Source of the DNA: Mariniblastus fucicola
GTDB lineage: Bacteria > Planctomycetota > Planctomycetia > Pirellulales > Pirellulaceae
DNA length: 64,000 nucleotides
Assembly: GCF_008087665.1 (NCBI RefSeq)
Contig: NZ_CP042912.1
Span: 2,914,001 to 2,978,000 of the forward strand
Direction of reading: 5' to 3'
The notes beneath the pieces were generated by a model. The model was not told where the DNA came from, ran no database searches, and was given only the letters and a program-made list of their open reading frames with translations. Both the position numbers and the translations under genes were made by a program. Each line of letters opens with the position of its first letter. The first letter of the stretch is position 1. This document shows, piece after piece, positions 1-9,338 of the stretch.

Positions 1-3000
1 GGAATCGTGACGACCAACAGCGGCGGCGTATTACTTCTCACGTTCAACGCCAATGCAGATCAGGCTTCAATCCAGTCCGTGATGCAACAGATTCAGTATG
101 AAGAATCCAGCAATAGCCCTCCTTCAAACGTCCAGATCGACTGGGTGTTTGACGACGGCAACACGGGAGCCCAAGGGTCTGGCGGAGCAGGGCAGACAAC
201 GGGTTCCACCTCGGTGACGATTCAGCCGATCAACAACTCGGGCATTACTGCTCCAGCGAGTTCGACGACCAACGAAGAAGTTTCCTACATTTACTCCGGC
301 GCGAACGTTATCCAGGTTGATGATGGCGTGGCGGGAGACAGTGTGATTGAGGTCTCGTTGAGTGTTGCAAACGGCTCGTTGGACTTGTCATCGACCAATG
401 GAATTACTTTCGAAGCCGGCAGCGATGGATCGTCCAGCATGACACTCTCCGGACTCGAAAGTGACATCAACGCTGCACTGGATGGATTGAGCTACACGCC
501 AACCGTTGACTACGTAGGCAGCGACAGCCTGAATGTTGTCGTCGGCGACACCTCAGGAGCCAGCGGTTCGTACAGCTTTGAATCCGGCAATGCCAACGAC
601 CAAAGCGGCAACAACGAAGACGGCGTGCTCGTCGGTTCGGCCACGACTGTCAGTGATGCCACACGAGGCGAAGTGCTGTCGCTGGACGGATCGGGAGCTC
701 ATGTCTCGATTCCTTCCGACCTTGGCGTGACTTCGCAAGTCACGATTGCGGCGTGGGTCAATCTGGCCAACGCCGACGTAAACGGATCGGAACTGGTTTC
801 TTTCGGCGACGATCTGTACCTGCGACTGGACCAGAACGGTGGTGGCGGAGCAGGAATTGTAGGGGCTTATTCCGATGGCGTGGCGATGCACAACATCTCC
901 TCCAATGTCAACATCGAAGGCACTGGTTGGCGGCACGTCGCGTTCGTCGTTGATAGCGCGAACAACGTACAGGAACTCTACCTCGATGGAGTTCGGATCG
1001 GTATGACCACCAACATTCAGGACCTGGTGTTCTCGGCTTCTGAAGTTCGAATCGGCTCTCCGGTAACTGGCGCTACCGGTTTTGATCTAGACGGACGGGT
1101 TGACGACGTCCGCATCTACTCGTCGGCACTCACGACAGCGGAAATCAATGACCTGACTACGAGTGCTTCTGTTGCGTCGCGTTCCATCGCTATCACGGTT
1201 GATCCGGTCAATGACGCACCTGTGCAAACTGGCGGCTCGGTCTCCAACTTGACGGTCAATGAAGACAGCGGGCCGACGTCGCTAGGACTGGCAGGACTGA
1301 CACACGGAACAGGTGGAGGAAGCGATGAGGCTGGTCAAGCGCTAACGTATCAAGTGACTGTGGTTCCGAGTCCGACAACGGGGACGATCTACCTCGCGGA
1401 TGGCGTCACATCGGTGACCACCGGGTTTTATACCGAAACCCAGATTCAGGGAATGCAGTTCGATCCGTCAACTGAATCCATCAACAACACGGTGACGTTC
1501 TTTGAGTTCGATGTCGTCGACGATGGAGGTACCGCAAACGGTGGTGCTGACTCACGTTCACATAGCATGCAAATCACGATTCTTCCGACGAACGATGCGC
1601 CGACGATCGACAGTTTGGATGGCGATTCTTTGGTCTATCTGGAAGATTCCGGTGCGGTCATTATTGAGCAGTCGGGCGATGTCATGGTCACCGACGTCGA
1701 TTCAGTTGACTTTGATGGAGGCACGCTAACAGTTTCATTCAACTCAGGCAGCGACGCTGCTGAGGATGTGCTCTCTGTGCTCAATGAAGGAAGCGCCGTT
1801 GGAGAAATCGGATTCAATGCTGGAACGGTAACTTTTGGTGGAACCGCCATCGGTACAGCGACTGGTGGCTCTGCCGGAACGCAACTTCAGATCACGCTCA
1901 ACGCCAACGCAGACGCCAACGCCGTCGCAGCTTTGGTCGAAAGGATCACTTTTGAGAACACCGACACCAGCAGTCCAACCAGCGGTATCCGCGACGTCCA
2001 GTTTGCTCTTACGGACGGCGACGGAGGAATCTCGTCAACGTACTCTACGTCAGTAGAGGTGCTCGAACAGAACGATGCGCCGGATCTGACCGAAGGCATT
2101 GTTGGCCTGACAGTTTCAGAAGGCAACGGCGTGATCGTGTTCGATGGAGGAACTTTGACCGATGTTGACAGTCCTGACTTCGACGGCGGCAGGCTGACGA
2201 TCTCCGTAACCTCGACGCCAGATCCGTCCGGCCACGGGCTCGTGCTGACAGGTTTGGGTGGCGTTTCGACTTCCGGAAGCGACGTGCTTGTCGGCGGCGT
2301 CATCGTTGGTTCAAGCAACTATCCAACCGGATTGCAGGCTCCAGGCGTCACCGGTCCTGTGGTGATTGACTTCAACAGCAACGCGACGGTCGCAGATGTC
2401 GAAGCTATCTATCAGGCGATCGGCATCTTCAATAACTCAGACGATCCGGTAACCGGAATTCGAACGATCGAAGCCGTTGTCACGGACGGCGATGGCGGCA
2501 CCAGCAACGTGGCTTCGAAAGACGTCGATTTCACTTCGACCAACGACGCGCCAGTGCTTGATCTCGATGCTGACGACAGTAGCGGAGCAGCATTGGCTGG
2601 AGATTACGATACGACATTTGCTGCTGGCGGCAGCCCCGTTTTGATCACCGACGGTTCGGTGCTGAGCGATGTTGACGGCGATTCGCTCAGTCAATTAAGC
2701 ATTCAAATTTCGAACCTGCAAGATGGAGCTGCAGAATCGTTGCTTGCAGATTTGACTGGATATCCAAGCTTCAGCCAGGTTTACGACAGCGCGACAGGAG
2801 AGCTTCGGATCACATCGACGACGGGCAGCTTGGCCGATTTTCAAGCGGTGCTGGAGACCGTTGTCTATGACAACACATCGACCGTTCCGGGGTTAATGGA
2901 ACGAGTCATCGAAGTCACCGCAACGGATCAGAATGCGGGCTCGGTGACGGCAACGTCTCGCATCGATATTGTTCCCGATTCCGTTTCGCCAAACCAAATT

Positions 3001-6000
3001 TCCAACACGGGAAGCGTGGTTGTCGAAGGCGGCGTCGATACGATCACGTCAGCAGAACTGCAATACGCTGATTCGCTTCAATCGCCAACGATGCTGCGAT
3101 TCAACGTTGTCACCGATCCGGCATACGGTCATCTCGCGTTTGCTTCAGACGCCACGACGCCGATTCTCAGCTTTACTCAGGCTCAAATCGATTCCGGTGA
3201 CGTCGTCTACGTGCACGACGGTAGCGAAATCGCTGACGACAGTTTCCAATTCACCGTTGACGACGGAGCAGGGAATTTCTCCGGCGTACAAACTTTCGAT
3301 CTCGCAATCAATCTGATCAACGACGCCCCGCAAATCAGCGGACTTGACGGCGACGTGCTCAACTACGCAGAGGGCGATGGCGAACGAGTCCTCGACCAGC
3401 TCTCCGACGCAGTCGTTACCGATGCAGATTCAGCAGACTTCGATGCCGGAACACTAACAGTACAGCTAAGCGGCTCCGATCTGTCCGACGATGAATTGTC
3501 ATTGCTCAATCAAGGCACCGGTCCTGGCCAGGTCGGGCTGGATCGAAACGATGTTACATGGGGCGGAGTCGTCGTCGGAACCTTTGCCGGAGGGCAGGGT
3601 GGTGTGCCGCTGACGGTGACGTTCAATTCGCTCGCAGATGCTGATGTCGTTTCGTCCCTTGTCCAGGCAGTCACCTTTGAGAACCTGAACGACGTTGATC
3701 CTGTCGAAGGAGCACGAATTGCCACGTTCGAGTTGACCGACGGTGATGGAGCCACATCGGTGATGCATCAGGTCACGATAAACGTGTCTGCGGTCAACGA
3801 CGCACCTTCGGCGCCGAACGCTCGCGCTTCAACTAACGAAGACGTCGGCGTCGCAATCGAACTGGCCGCCAATGACATCGATGGAACGGTTGCCAGTTTC
3901 AATCTGAACAACTTGCCCGCCAACGGAATCTTGTATACCGATGCTTCAGCGACGACGCCCATCGCTGCCGGTGTCGACTACGCTGCAACTGGCAACCTCT
4001 TGTCGCTGTACTTCGTTCCCGATGCCAACTGGAACGGATTGACGACTTTCGGTTTTACTGCGACTGACGATCAAGGTCTTGATTCATCACTTGCCGCGAC
4101 TGCCACGATCAACGTGGGAGCAGTCAACGACGCTCCGATGAATCAACTTCCATCGACTCAGTCGGTCCAGGAAGACAGCGTCCTCGTTTTGTCTGCGGCG
4201 AACGGCAACAATATCAGCATCAACGACGTTGACGCCTTTGGCGGAGTGATCGAAGTGAGGCTGACCGCGACCAACGGAGTCTTGAATCTGGCCACGACCA
4301 CTGGACTGACCGTCAGCGGAGACGGTTCTGCGATGGTGACAATCGAGGGCTCCAACGCCGACATCTACAACGCTCTTGATGGCCTACAGTTTGTTCCGAA
4401 CGCGAACTTTTATGGACCGGCATCGATCGAAGTCGCGACCAACGATCGTGGCAACACCGGTGGAGGCGACTTGACCGACGTCGACGTGCTTAACATCAAT
4501 GTCGGCTCGATCAACGATGACCCTTTTAACAGCGGAACTTTCCCATCCACGGTCGACGTAGCCGAAGATGTTGTTTCTGCCATTAATCTTGCATCGATCG
4601 ATCTGCAGGACGTTGATGCGAACGGAGGACAGCTTACGCTGACACTGGCAACGTCCACTGGAGGTGAACTGTTCGCGACCAGCGGAGTTCCGGTAGGAGC
4701 TACGGGTTTTGTCACCGTCGCCGGAAGCGGAACCAGCCAACTGACGCTCACGGGGACCATCCAGGATCTAAACGCCTACCTCGATGTCGACGCGATCTCC
4801 TATCTGCACCCGACCGCGGATCTCAACGGCGCGGGGCAGGACGTGATCACGGTGCGGATCAATGACAACGGCAACACGGGAGTTGGTGGTGGAAGCGACA
4901 TCGATCTCGGATCTGCCGATGTCGATATCGCCGCGGACAACGACGCACCTACAGATACGTCTCCAGACAGCGTGCTGATCACAGAGAACATTGACACCAC
5001 TGGAGGTTACGTTGTTGCGACGCTGATGACGTCTGATGTTGATGCGGGCGAAACGTTTACTTACTTGATCGTCGGCGGGCCCGACGCGGGCAATTTCTCA
5101 ATCAACGGAAATGATTTGTTGATCGATGACGGGGTGATCGATTTCGAGACCAAGGATAGCTACAACGTTGTCGTGAGAGCCGTAGACTCCGGAGGACTTT
5201 TTCATGATGAAACGGTTTTGGTCAGTGTCGTTGACATTAACGACGCACCGGTCGTCGAGAATCGCGCAGCCATTGTCAATGAAGGTCAGAACATCGTGAT
5301 CGACAACGTGTTTTTGAATACGACAGATCAAGAACAGATTGCGAACGAACTGGTTTACACAATTGACTCATTGCCGGTCAACGGAACTTTGTATCTCGAC
5401 GGCTCTCCGGTGACGATCGGCGACAGTTTTACTCAGCAAGCCGTCAACAACGGCCGAGTTCAATACACGCATTCCGGCACCAGCACGACGTCAGACGCTT
5501 TTCTGTTCAGCGTTTCGGACGGACAGGGCGAAACGTTGGTCGGACAGGTCTTTGATGTGACCATCAACCCGGTGAACGATGTTCCGGTTGTTCAGTCGGA
5601 CGCATATACCGTTTCCGAAGACACGGCCTACAGCGGAATGCAGGTCCTGTCCAACGATACCGATGAAGACGGAGATTCGCTTTCTGTCTCCGTTGTTTCT
5701 TCACCAAATCGAGGTGGAACCGTTTCCGTCAATCCGGATGGTTCGTTTGACTATCAACCAGCGCAAAACTACCACGGCACCGAGACGTTTCAGTACGAGG
5801 CCAACGATGGCAACGGCGGAACGTCGCGTGCTGTGGTCACGGTCAACATCCTTCCCGTCAATGACGCACCAGTTGTGGCTCAGGATTTTTTCCAGGTTAT
5901 TCCGGGATTGCCGCTAATTTCTCTCGAAGGCGTATTGCAGAATGACTTTGACATTGAGAACTCGGCATTGACGGCGATTCTGTTGTCGTCACCGGTCAAC

Positions 6001-6789
6001 GGAACACTGTCGTTTCTTGACAACGGCCAGTTCGTTTACGCTCCCAACGCCGGGTTCGCGGGGACGGATACCTTCACTTACGTGGCCTCGGACGGTATCG
6101 CCAGTTCGGCGACGTCTGTTCAAATCACCGTGGCAGCCGTGCTTACACCAACTGGTTCAGGACCGGGCACTCCAATTGATCCGACGAACCCGGTGAATCC
6201 TGGTTCCAACAACCCGTTGGATCCATCGAGCAGCGGCAATAACAACGGTTCGTCAGACGAAGACGATGCAGAATCTGGGGAAAAAGGCATCTTTGTGCTT
6301 CCCAAAGGACGCAACGTACCAGTGCTCGATCTGCAGCAAACCAAAGGCTTTCAGGCAGACGGTGAGCTCGACGACCTGGTTCTGATGATGACAGATCAGG
6401 ATCGTGCCAAAGCGGTACTGAAGGTCATTCTGCAGAACATTCAGGACGATGACTTTGGCGATTCCCGTTCGTCGGAGGAACTGGATCGGATCAACGCCAA
6501 TTCGTCTTTCTCGACCGTATTCGATGCTCAGTTCCTGTTTGACCAATTGGACGAGATCGAGCTGAATAATTCGGTGATTGGCGACTTCGAAATGACAGTC
6601 GGTGCCATCACAGCATTTGGCACGATTGGTTATGTCCTGTGGGCGCTCCGAGGAGGAGCACTGGTCGCGTTGGCTCTGTCGCAGCTTCCTGCCTGGCAAA
6701 TGATCGACCCGCTTCCGATCCTTGATGGTTACAGCGAAGGAAAGAAGCAGCCGGAGAAAGAGGACCTTGAAGGGTTCTTCGCCAATTGA
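1..6789 (+). CDS. Giant cadherin-like/LamG surface protein, 5'-partial
   Basis: The reading frame is open at the left edge, so the true start lies outside; at least 2,260 residues are present. It is built of about 100-200-residue modules joined by roughly twelve cadherin-like 'NDAP'-type junctions (for example VNDAP, INDAP, TNDAP, and one NDDP). One LamG/concanavalin-type module lies at about residues 186-395. Aspartate- and glycine-rich junctions of this kind bind calcium in known cadherin-like and VCBS proteins. After a Pro/Asn/Ser-rich linker near residue 2,050 comes an acidic region and then a hydrophobic stretch at about 2196-2240 containing LRGG and LPAW...DPLP motifs. I recognise this as a recurring C-terminal tail of very large planctomycete and marine-bacterial surface proteins. 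A cell-surface adhesin role is inferred. Composition is Asp/Thr/Ser/Gly-rich and nearly Cys-free. Confidence 0.9.
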   Translation, partial: GIVTTNSGGVLLLTFNANADQASIQSVMQQIQYEESSNSPPSNVQIDWVFDDGNTGAQGSGGAGQTTGSTSVTIQPINNSGITAPASSTTNEEVSYIYSGANVIQVDDGVAGDSVIEVSLSVANGSLDLSSTNGITFEAGSDGSSSMTLSGLESDINAALDGLSYTPTVDYVGSDSLNVVVGDTSGASGSYSFESGNANDQSGNNEDGVLVGSATTVSDATRGEVLSLDGSGAHVSIPSDLGVTSQVTIAAWVNLANADVNGSELVSFGDDLYLRLDQNGGGGAGIVGAYSDGVAMHNISSNVNIEGTGWRHVAFVVDSANNVQELYLDGVRIGMTTNIQDLVFSASEVRIGSPVTGATGFDLDGRVDDVRIYSSALTTAEINDLTTSASVASRSIAITVDPVNDAPVQTGGSVSNLTVNEDSGPTSLGLAGLTHGTGGGSDEAGQALTYQVTVVPSPTTGTIYLADGVTSVTTGFYTETQIQGMQFDPSTESINNTVTFFEFDVVDDGGTANGGADSRSHSMQITILPTNDAPTIDSLDGDSLVYLEDSGAVIIEQSGDVMVTDVDSVDFDGGTLTVSFNSGSDAAEDVLSVLNEGSAVGEIGFNAGTVTFGGTAIGTATGGSAGTQLQITLNANADANAVAALVERITFENTDTSSPTSGIRDVQFALTDGDGGISSTYSTSVEVLEQNDAPDLTEGIVGLTVSEGNGVIVFDGGTLTDVDSPDFDGGRLTISVTSTPDPSGHGLVLTGLGGVSTSGSDVLVGGVIVGSSNYPTGLQAPGVTGPVVIDFNSNATVADVEAIYQAIGIFNNSDDPVTGIRTIEAVVTDGDGGTSNVASKDVDFTSTNDAPVLDLDADDSSGAALAGDYDTTFAAGGSPVLITDGSVLSDVDGDSLSQLSIQISNLQDGAAESLLADLTGYPSFSQVYDSATGELRITSTTGSLADFQAVLETVVYDNTSTVPGLMERVIEVTATDQNAGSVTATSRIDIVPDSVSPNQISNTGSVVVEGGVDTITSAELQYADSLQSPTMLRFNVVTDPAYGHLAFASDATTPILSFTQAQIDSGDVVYVHDGSEIADDSFQFTVDDGAGNFSGVQTFDLAINLINDAPQISGLDGDVLNYAEGDGERVLDQLSDAVVTDADSADFDAGTLTVQLSGSDLSDDELSLLNQGTGPGQVGLDRNDVTWGGVVVGTFAGGQGGVPLTVTFNSLADADVVSSLVQAVTFENLNDVDPVEGARIATFELTDGDGATSVMHQVTINVSAVNDAPSAPNARASTNEDVGVAIELAANDIDGTVASFNLNNLPANGILYTDASATTPIAAGVDYAATGNLLSLYFVPDANWNGLTTFGFTATDDQGLDSSLAATATINVGAVNDAPMNQLPSTQSVQEDSVLVLSAANGNNISINDVDAFGGVIEVRLTATNGVLNLATTTGLTVSGDGSAMVTIEGSNADIYNALDGLQFVPNANFYGPASIEVATNDRGNTGGGDLTDVDVLNINVGSINDDPFNSGTFPSTVDVAEDVVSAINLASIDLQDVDANGGQLTLTLATSTGGELFATSGVPVGATGFVTVAGSGTSQLTLTGTIQDLNAYLDVDAISYLHPTADLNGAGQDVITVRINDNGNTGVGGGSDIDLGSADVDIAADNDAPTDTSPDSVLITENIDTTGGYVVATLMTSDVDAGETFTYLIVGGPDAGNFSINGNDLLIDDGVIDFETKDSYNVVVRAVDSGGLFHDETVLVSVVDINDAPVVENRAAIVNEGQNIVIDNVFLNTTDQEQIANELVYTIDSLPVNGTLYLDGSPVTIGDSFTQQAVNNGRVQYTHSGTSTTSDAFLFSVSDGQGETLVGQVFDVTINPVNDVPVVQSDAYTVSEDTAYSGMQVLSNDTDEDGDSLSVSVVSSPNRGGTVSVNPDGSFDYQPAQNYHGTETFQYEANDGNGGTSRAVVTVNILPVNDAPVVAQDFFQVIPGLPLISLEGVLQNDFDIENSALTAILLSSPVNGTLSFLDNGQFVYAPNAGFAGTDTFTYVASDGIASSATSVQITVAAVLTPTGSGPGTPIDPTNPVNPGSNNPLDPSSSGNNNGSSDEDDAESGEKGIFVLPKGRNVPVLDLQQTKGFQADGELDDLVLMMTDQDRAKAVLKVILQNIQDDDFGDSRSSEELDRINANSSFSTVFDAQFLFDQLDEIELNNSVIGDFEMTVGAITAFGTIGYVLWALRGGALVALALSQLPAWQMIDPLPILDGYSEGKKQPEKEDLEGFFAN

Positions 6790-6796
6790 GTGCGGC

Positions 6797-6829
6797 GTTC
6801 CGGATTATCGGAATAGCCGGAACATTTTT
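6797..6829 (+). terminator. Probable intrinsic terminator after the giant surface protein
   Basis: A perfect 7-bp stem (GTTCCGG at 6797-6803, CCGGAAC at 6817-6823) with a 13-nt loop is followed by five T residues at 6825-6829, starting 7 bp past the stop codon. The stem is short but GC-rich and correctly placed. It separates the surface-protein gene from the GGDEF gene at 6942. Confidence 0.55.
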
Positions 6830-6941
6830 CATCCTGCGGCACCGGATCGAAGCCATTTTTACCAGTGTCTTATGTTCGTGGTTAACTGACTTGTAGATTT
6901 TCAAAACGTTTCACGCGTCAAATTTCCGCCTCTACCGTTTC

Positions 6942-9338
6942 ATGACAAAAATCCGATCCGCAACTCGAATGGCTCTAAGCATCGGTATCGGATGCGCGTC
7001 GTTGATCTGGATCGCCGCAGCGATTGGATTGGTTCCTGATCCGGCGCTCGAACAGGGCAGAAGTCGAATTGGAACGGCGCGAACCCTTGCGGTGAATGTC
7101 GCCACGTATGCCGAAAATCGACGTCAGGTCAATTTGAAGAAGTTGCTTGAACGGACCGTTGAGAGCGACGACAATATCGTTTCAATCGGCGTGCGACGCA
7201 CCAACAGCGAACAGCACCTGATGACGTTTGGTCCGCATGTCGAGTATTGGAATCTGGATCATCGAAATGATGCCGCGAAACAAATTAGCGTCGAAATTCT
7301 CGCCAGTGAACAGCCGTGGGGAGAGCTGGAGATCGTTTTCGCTCCCTATCAGTTTTCCGGCAACATCTTGTGGCTTTCCTTTCCGTTTGGATTGGTCGCG
7401 TTTGTGTTCACGGCCAGTTCTCTGTTCGCGTGGGTCATTCTTTCCAAATCCCTGAAGTACCTCAATCCGTCAAATGTCGTTCCCAGTCGTGTTCGTTCAG
7501 CCTTGGACACGTTGGCCGAAGGACTTGTTCTACTTGATGGAAACGGAGAGATTGCGCATGCCAATGAGTCGTTCAAAAAAATAACATCATCGATTGGTGA
7601 AGACATTCTCGGGCGAAAGATCGGAGACTTCGGCTGGCAAAAGGAAGCCACGGAACTTGATGAAGGCATGCCTTGGGAACTTTGCCTCGAAGACCAGCAA
7701 CGAGTCGCCCGTCATGTGCTAAGTCTCACGCTTCCTGATTCGACGTTGAAGAAATTCGCTGTCAACGCGACGCCGATCTACAACGGTGAAGAAAAAGTTC
7801 GTGGCGTTCTGGTTAGCTTTGATGACGTTACCGCACTTGAAAACAAAAACTCCGAACTGGCCAAAATTATCGGTTCGTTGAGAAGTTCGCGAGACGAAGT
7901 CGCTCGTCAGAACGAACGATTGAACTTTCTCGCGTCCTACGATCCATTAACGAAATGCATGAACCGCCGATCATTCTTTGACCAGTTTGAGAAATATTGG
8001 AACGATGAGGACTGCAAACTGCTCAACCTGTTGATGTTGGACATTGACTTTTTCAAGAACATCAACGACACGCACGGGCACTCAATCGGTGACGAAGTCC
8101 TCGTCCTGATGGGGCATTTGTTGCGGGAGTCCGTTGGTGATCGGGGAATCGTATGTCGCTATGGTGGCGAAGAATTTGTCGTTCTGATCCCGTCAATTAC
8201 CGTCGATCAGTGCGAGTCGTTTGCGAATGATCTGCGCCAATTGATTGAGCAATCTGAAACCAGCGGTGTGAAGTTTACAGCCAGTCTTGGTTTGTCGTGT
8301 CGTCAGTTCATTCCGATGGATGCCCAGCATTTGCTTGATCAGGCGGATGAGAGCCTGTATCTCGCGAAGGGTTCGGGGCGAAATAAAGTCGTACGTTTTG
8401 ACAAGCGTCTTGAGTACAAGGAGCTGATCGACAAAGCTGCCGTCGCGGAAGCGGAACAGGGCAAGGAGATCCCGTACACCGCGGTTACCGGTTTGCTTTC
8501 GGCGCTCTCGTTTCGTTGTCCTCGGACGGCCGAACACTCAATTCGCGTCGCAGACATGTCCGTGATCGTCGGCGAACAGTTGATGAATCGTCGCGAGCTA
8601 TATCAACTGGAAGTTGCGGCATTGCTGCACGACGTTGGCAAGATCGGAGTTCCCGATTCCATTCTGCACAAGCCTGGTCCATTGACCAAAGAAGAGTGGG
8701 TGGTGATGCGAAAGCATGATGACATTGGTGCTGAAATCGTCAGAAGTGCTTTGTCGTCTGAGAAAATTGCTCACTACATCGAATCACATCATCAGGAGTT
8801 TTCTGCGGACGATGTCGGCACTGACACCGTGATGTTGATGCCATTGGCATCACGAATTATGACGGTCTGTGACGCCTTCGATGCGATGACCAATGATCGC
8901 GTTTATCGTCCCGCCATGTCGGAGGACGAAGCACTGCAGGAGCTGGAAAGAAACTCGCCAGGGCAGTTCGATCCGCAGGTGGTTTCGATCCTGTGCGAGC
9001 ATGTGCGTTCCGGAGTTCACAAACCAAAATCAGAAGTAGGTCGCCCGGTGTTCAGCACCCAGCAGGCCAACGCAATCGGTGAGCACATCGAAGAGCTCTA
9101 TGTTGCTGTGAGCGATGAGGACGTTGAAAAGATCAAAAACGTGGTCCAGCAACTTCGCGCCGATGCCAGCGGTGATTCGCAAGTCGACGAAGTTGCGAAT
9201 CGATTGGACGACGCCATCGGTGTCACGCCACAGGCTGATTTGGAAGAAGTACTGAATCTTGCCAACGAGGTCATGCAGATCTGTCGCGAGTCTCGCAACA
9301 CGTTCGTTCAGACCGCTGAATCGATCGTCGCTGATTAA
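6942..9338 (+). CDS. Membrane PAS-GGDEF-HD protein (putative diguanylate cyclase with degenerate HD-GYP domain)
   Basis: This 798-residue signalling protein has an N-terminal membrane segment (about 10-30), an extracytoplasmic sensor part, a second membrane segment (about 141-167), a PAS-like domain (about 185-295), a GGDEF domain (about 320-490) and an HD domain (about 515-690). The active-site motif reads GGEEF at 408-412, as expected for c-di-GMP synthesis. The RxxD inhibitory site normally found five residues upstream is not present (GDRG occupies that stretch). The HD part keeps HDVGKIGVPD (H563, D564) and a following HH pair (616-617), but the GYP triplet is absent and that loop is shortened. 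Hydrolysis of c-di-GMP is therefore uncertain. Its place directly after the surface-protein gene suggests control of attachment, which is inference. Its stop codon overlaps that of the opposite-strand gene. Confidence 0.9.
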   Translation: MTKIRSATRMALSIGIGCASLIWIAAAIGLVPDPALEQGRSRIGTARTLAVNVATYAENRRQVNLKKLLERTVESDDNIVSIGVRRTNSEQHLMTFGPHVEYWNLDHRNDAAKQISVEILASEQPWGELEIVFAPYQFSGNILWLSFPFGLVAFVFTASSLFAWVILSKSLKYLNPSNVVPSRVRSALDTLAEGLVLLDGNGEIAHANESFKKITSSIGEDILGRKIGDFGWQKEATELDEGMPWELCLEDQQRVARHVLSLTLPDSTLKKFAVNATPIYNGEEKVRGVLVSFDDVTALENKNSELAKIIGSLRSSRDEVARQNERLNFLASYDPLTKCMNRRSFFDQFEKYWNDEDCKLLNLLMLDIDFFKNINDTHGHSIGDEVLVLMGHLLRESVGDRGIVCRYGGEEFVVLIPSITVDQCESFANDLRQLIEQSETSGVKFTASLGLSCRQFIPMDAQHLLDQADESLYLAKGSGRNKVVRFDKRLEYKELIDKAAVAEAEQGKEIPYTAVTGLLSALSFRCPRTAEHSIRVADMSVIVGEQLMNRRELYQLEVAALLHDVGKIGVPDSILHKPGPLTKEEWVVMRKHDDIGAEIVRSALSSEKIAHYIESHHQEFSADDVGTDTVMLMPLASRIMTVCDAFDAMTNDRVYRPAMSEDEALQELERNSPGQFDPQVVSILCEHVRSGVHKPKSEVGRPVFSTQQANAIGEHIEELYVAVSDEDVEKIKNVVQQLRADASGDSQVDEVANRLDDAIGVTPQADLEEVLNLANEVMQICRESRNTFVQTAESIVAD

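Noticed and set aside
1300-6100. Possible tandem DNA repeats in the giant surface-protein gene
   Set aside because: The repeats are recognisable at protein level (NDAP junctions), but the DNA copies have diverged and are not exact tandem repeats.
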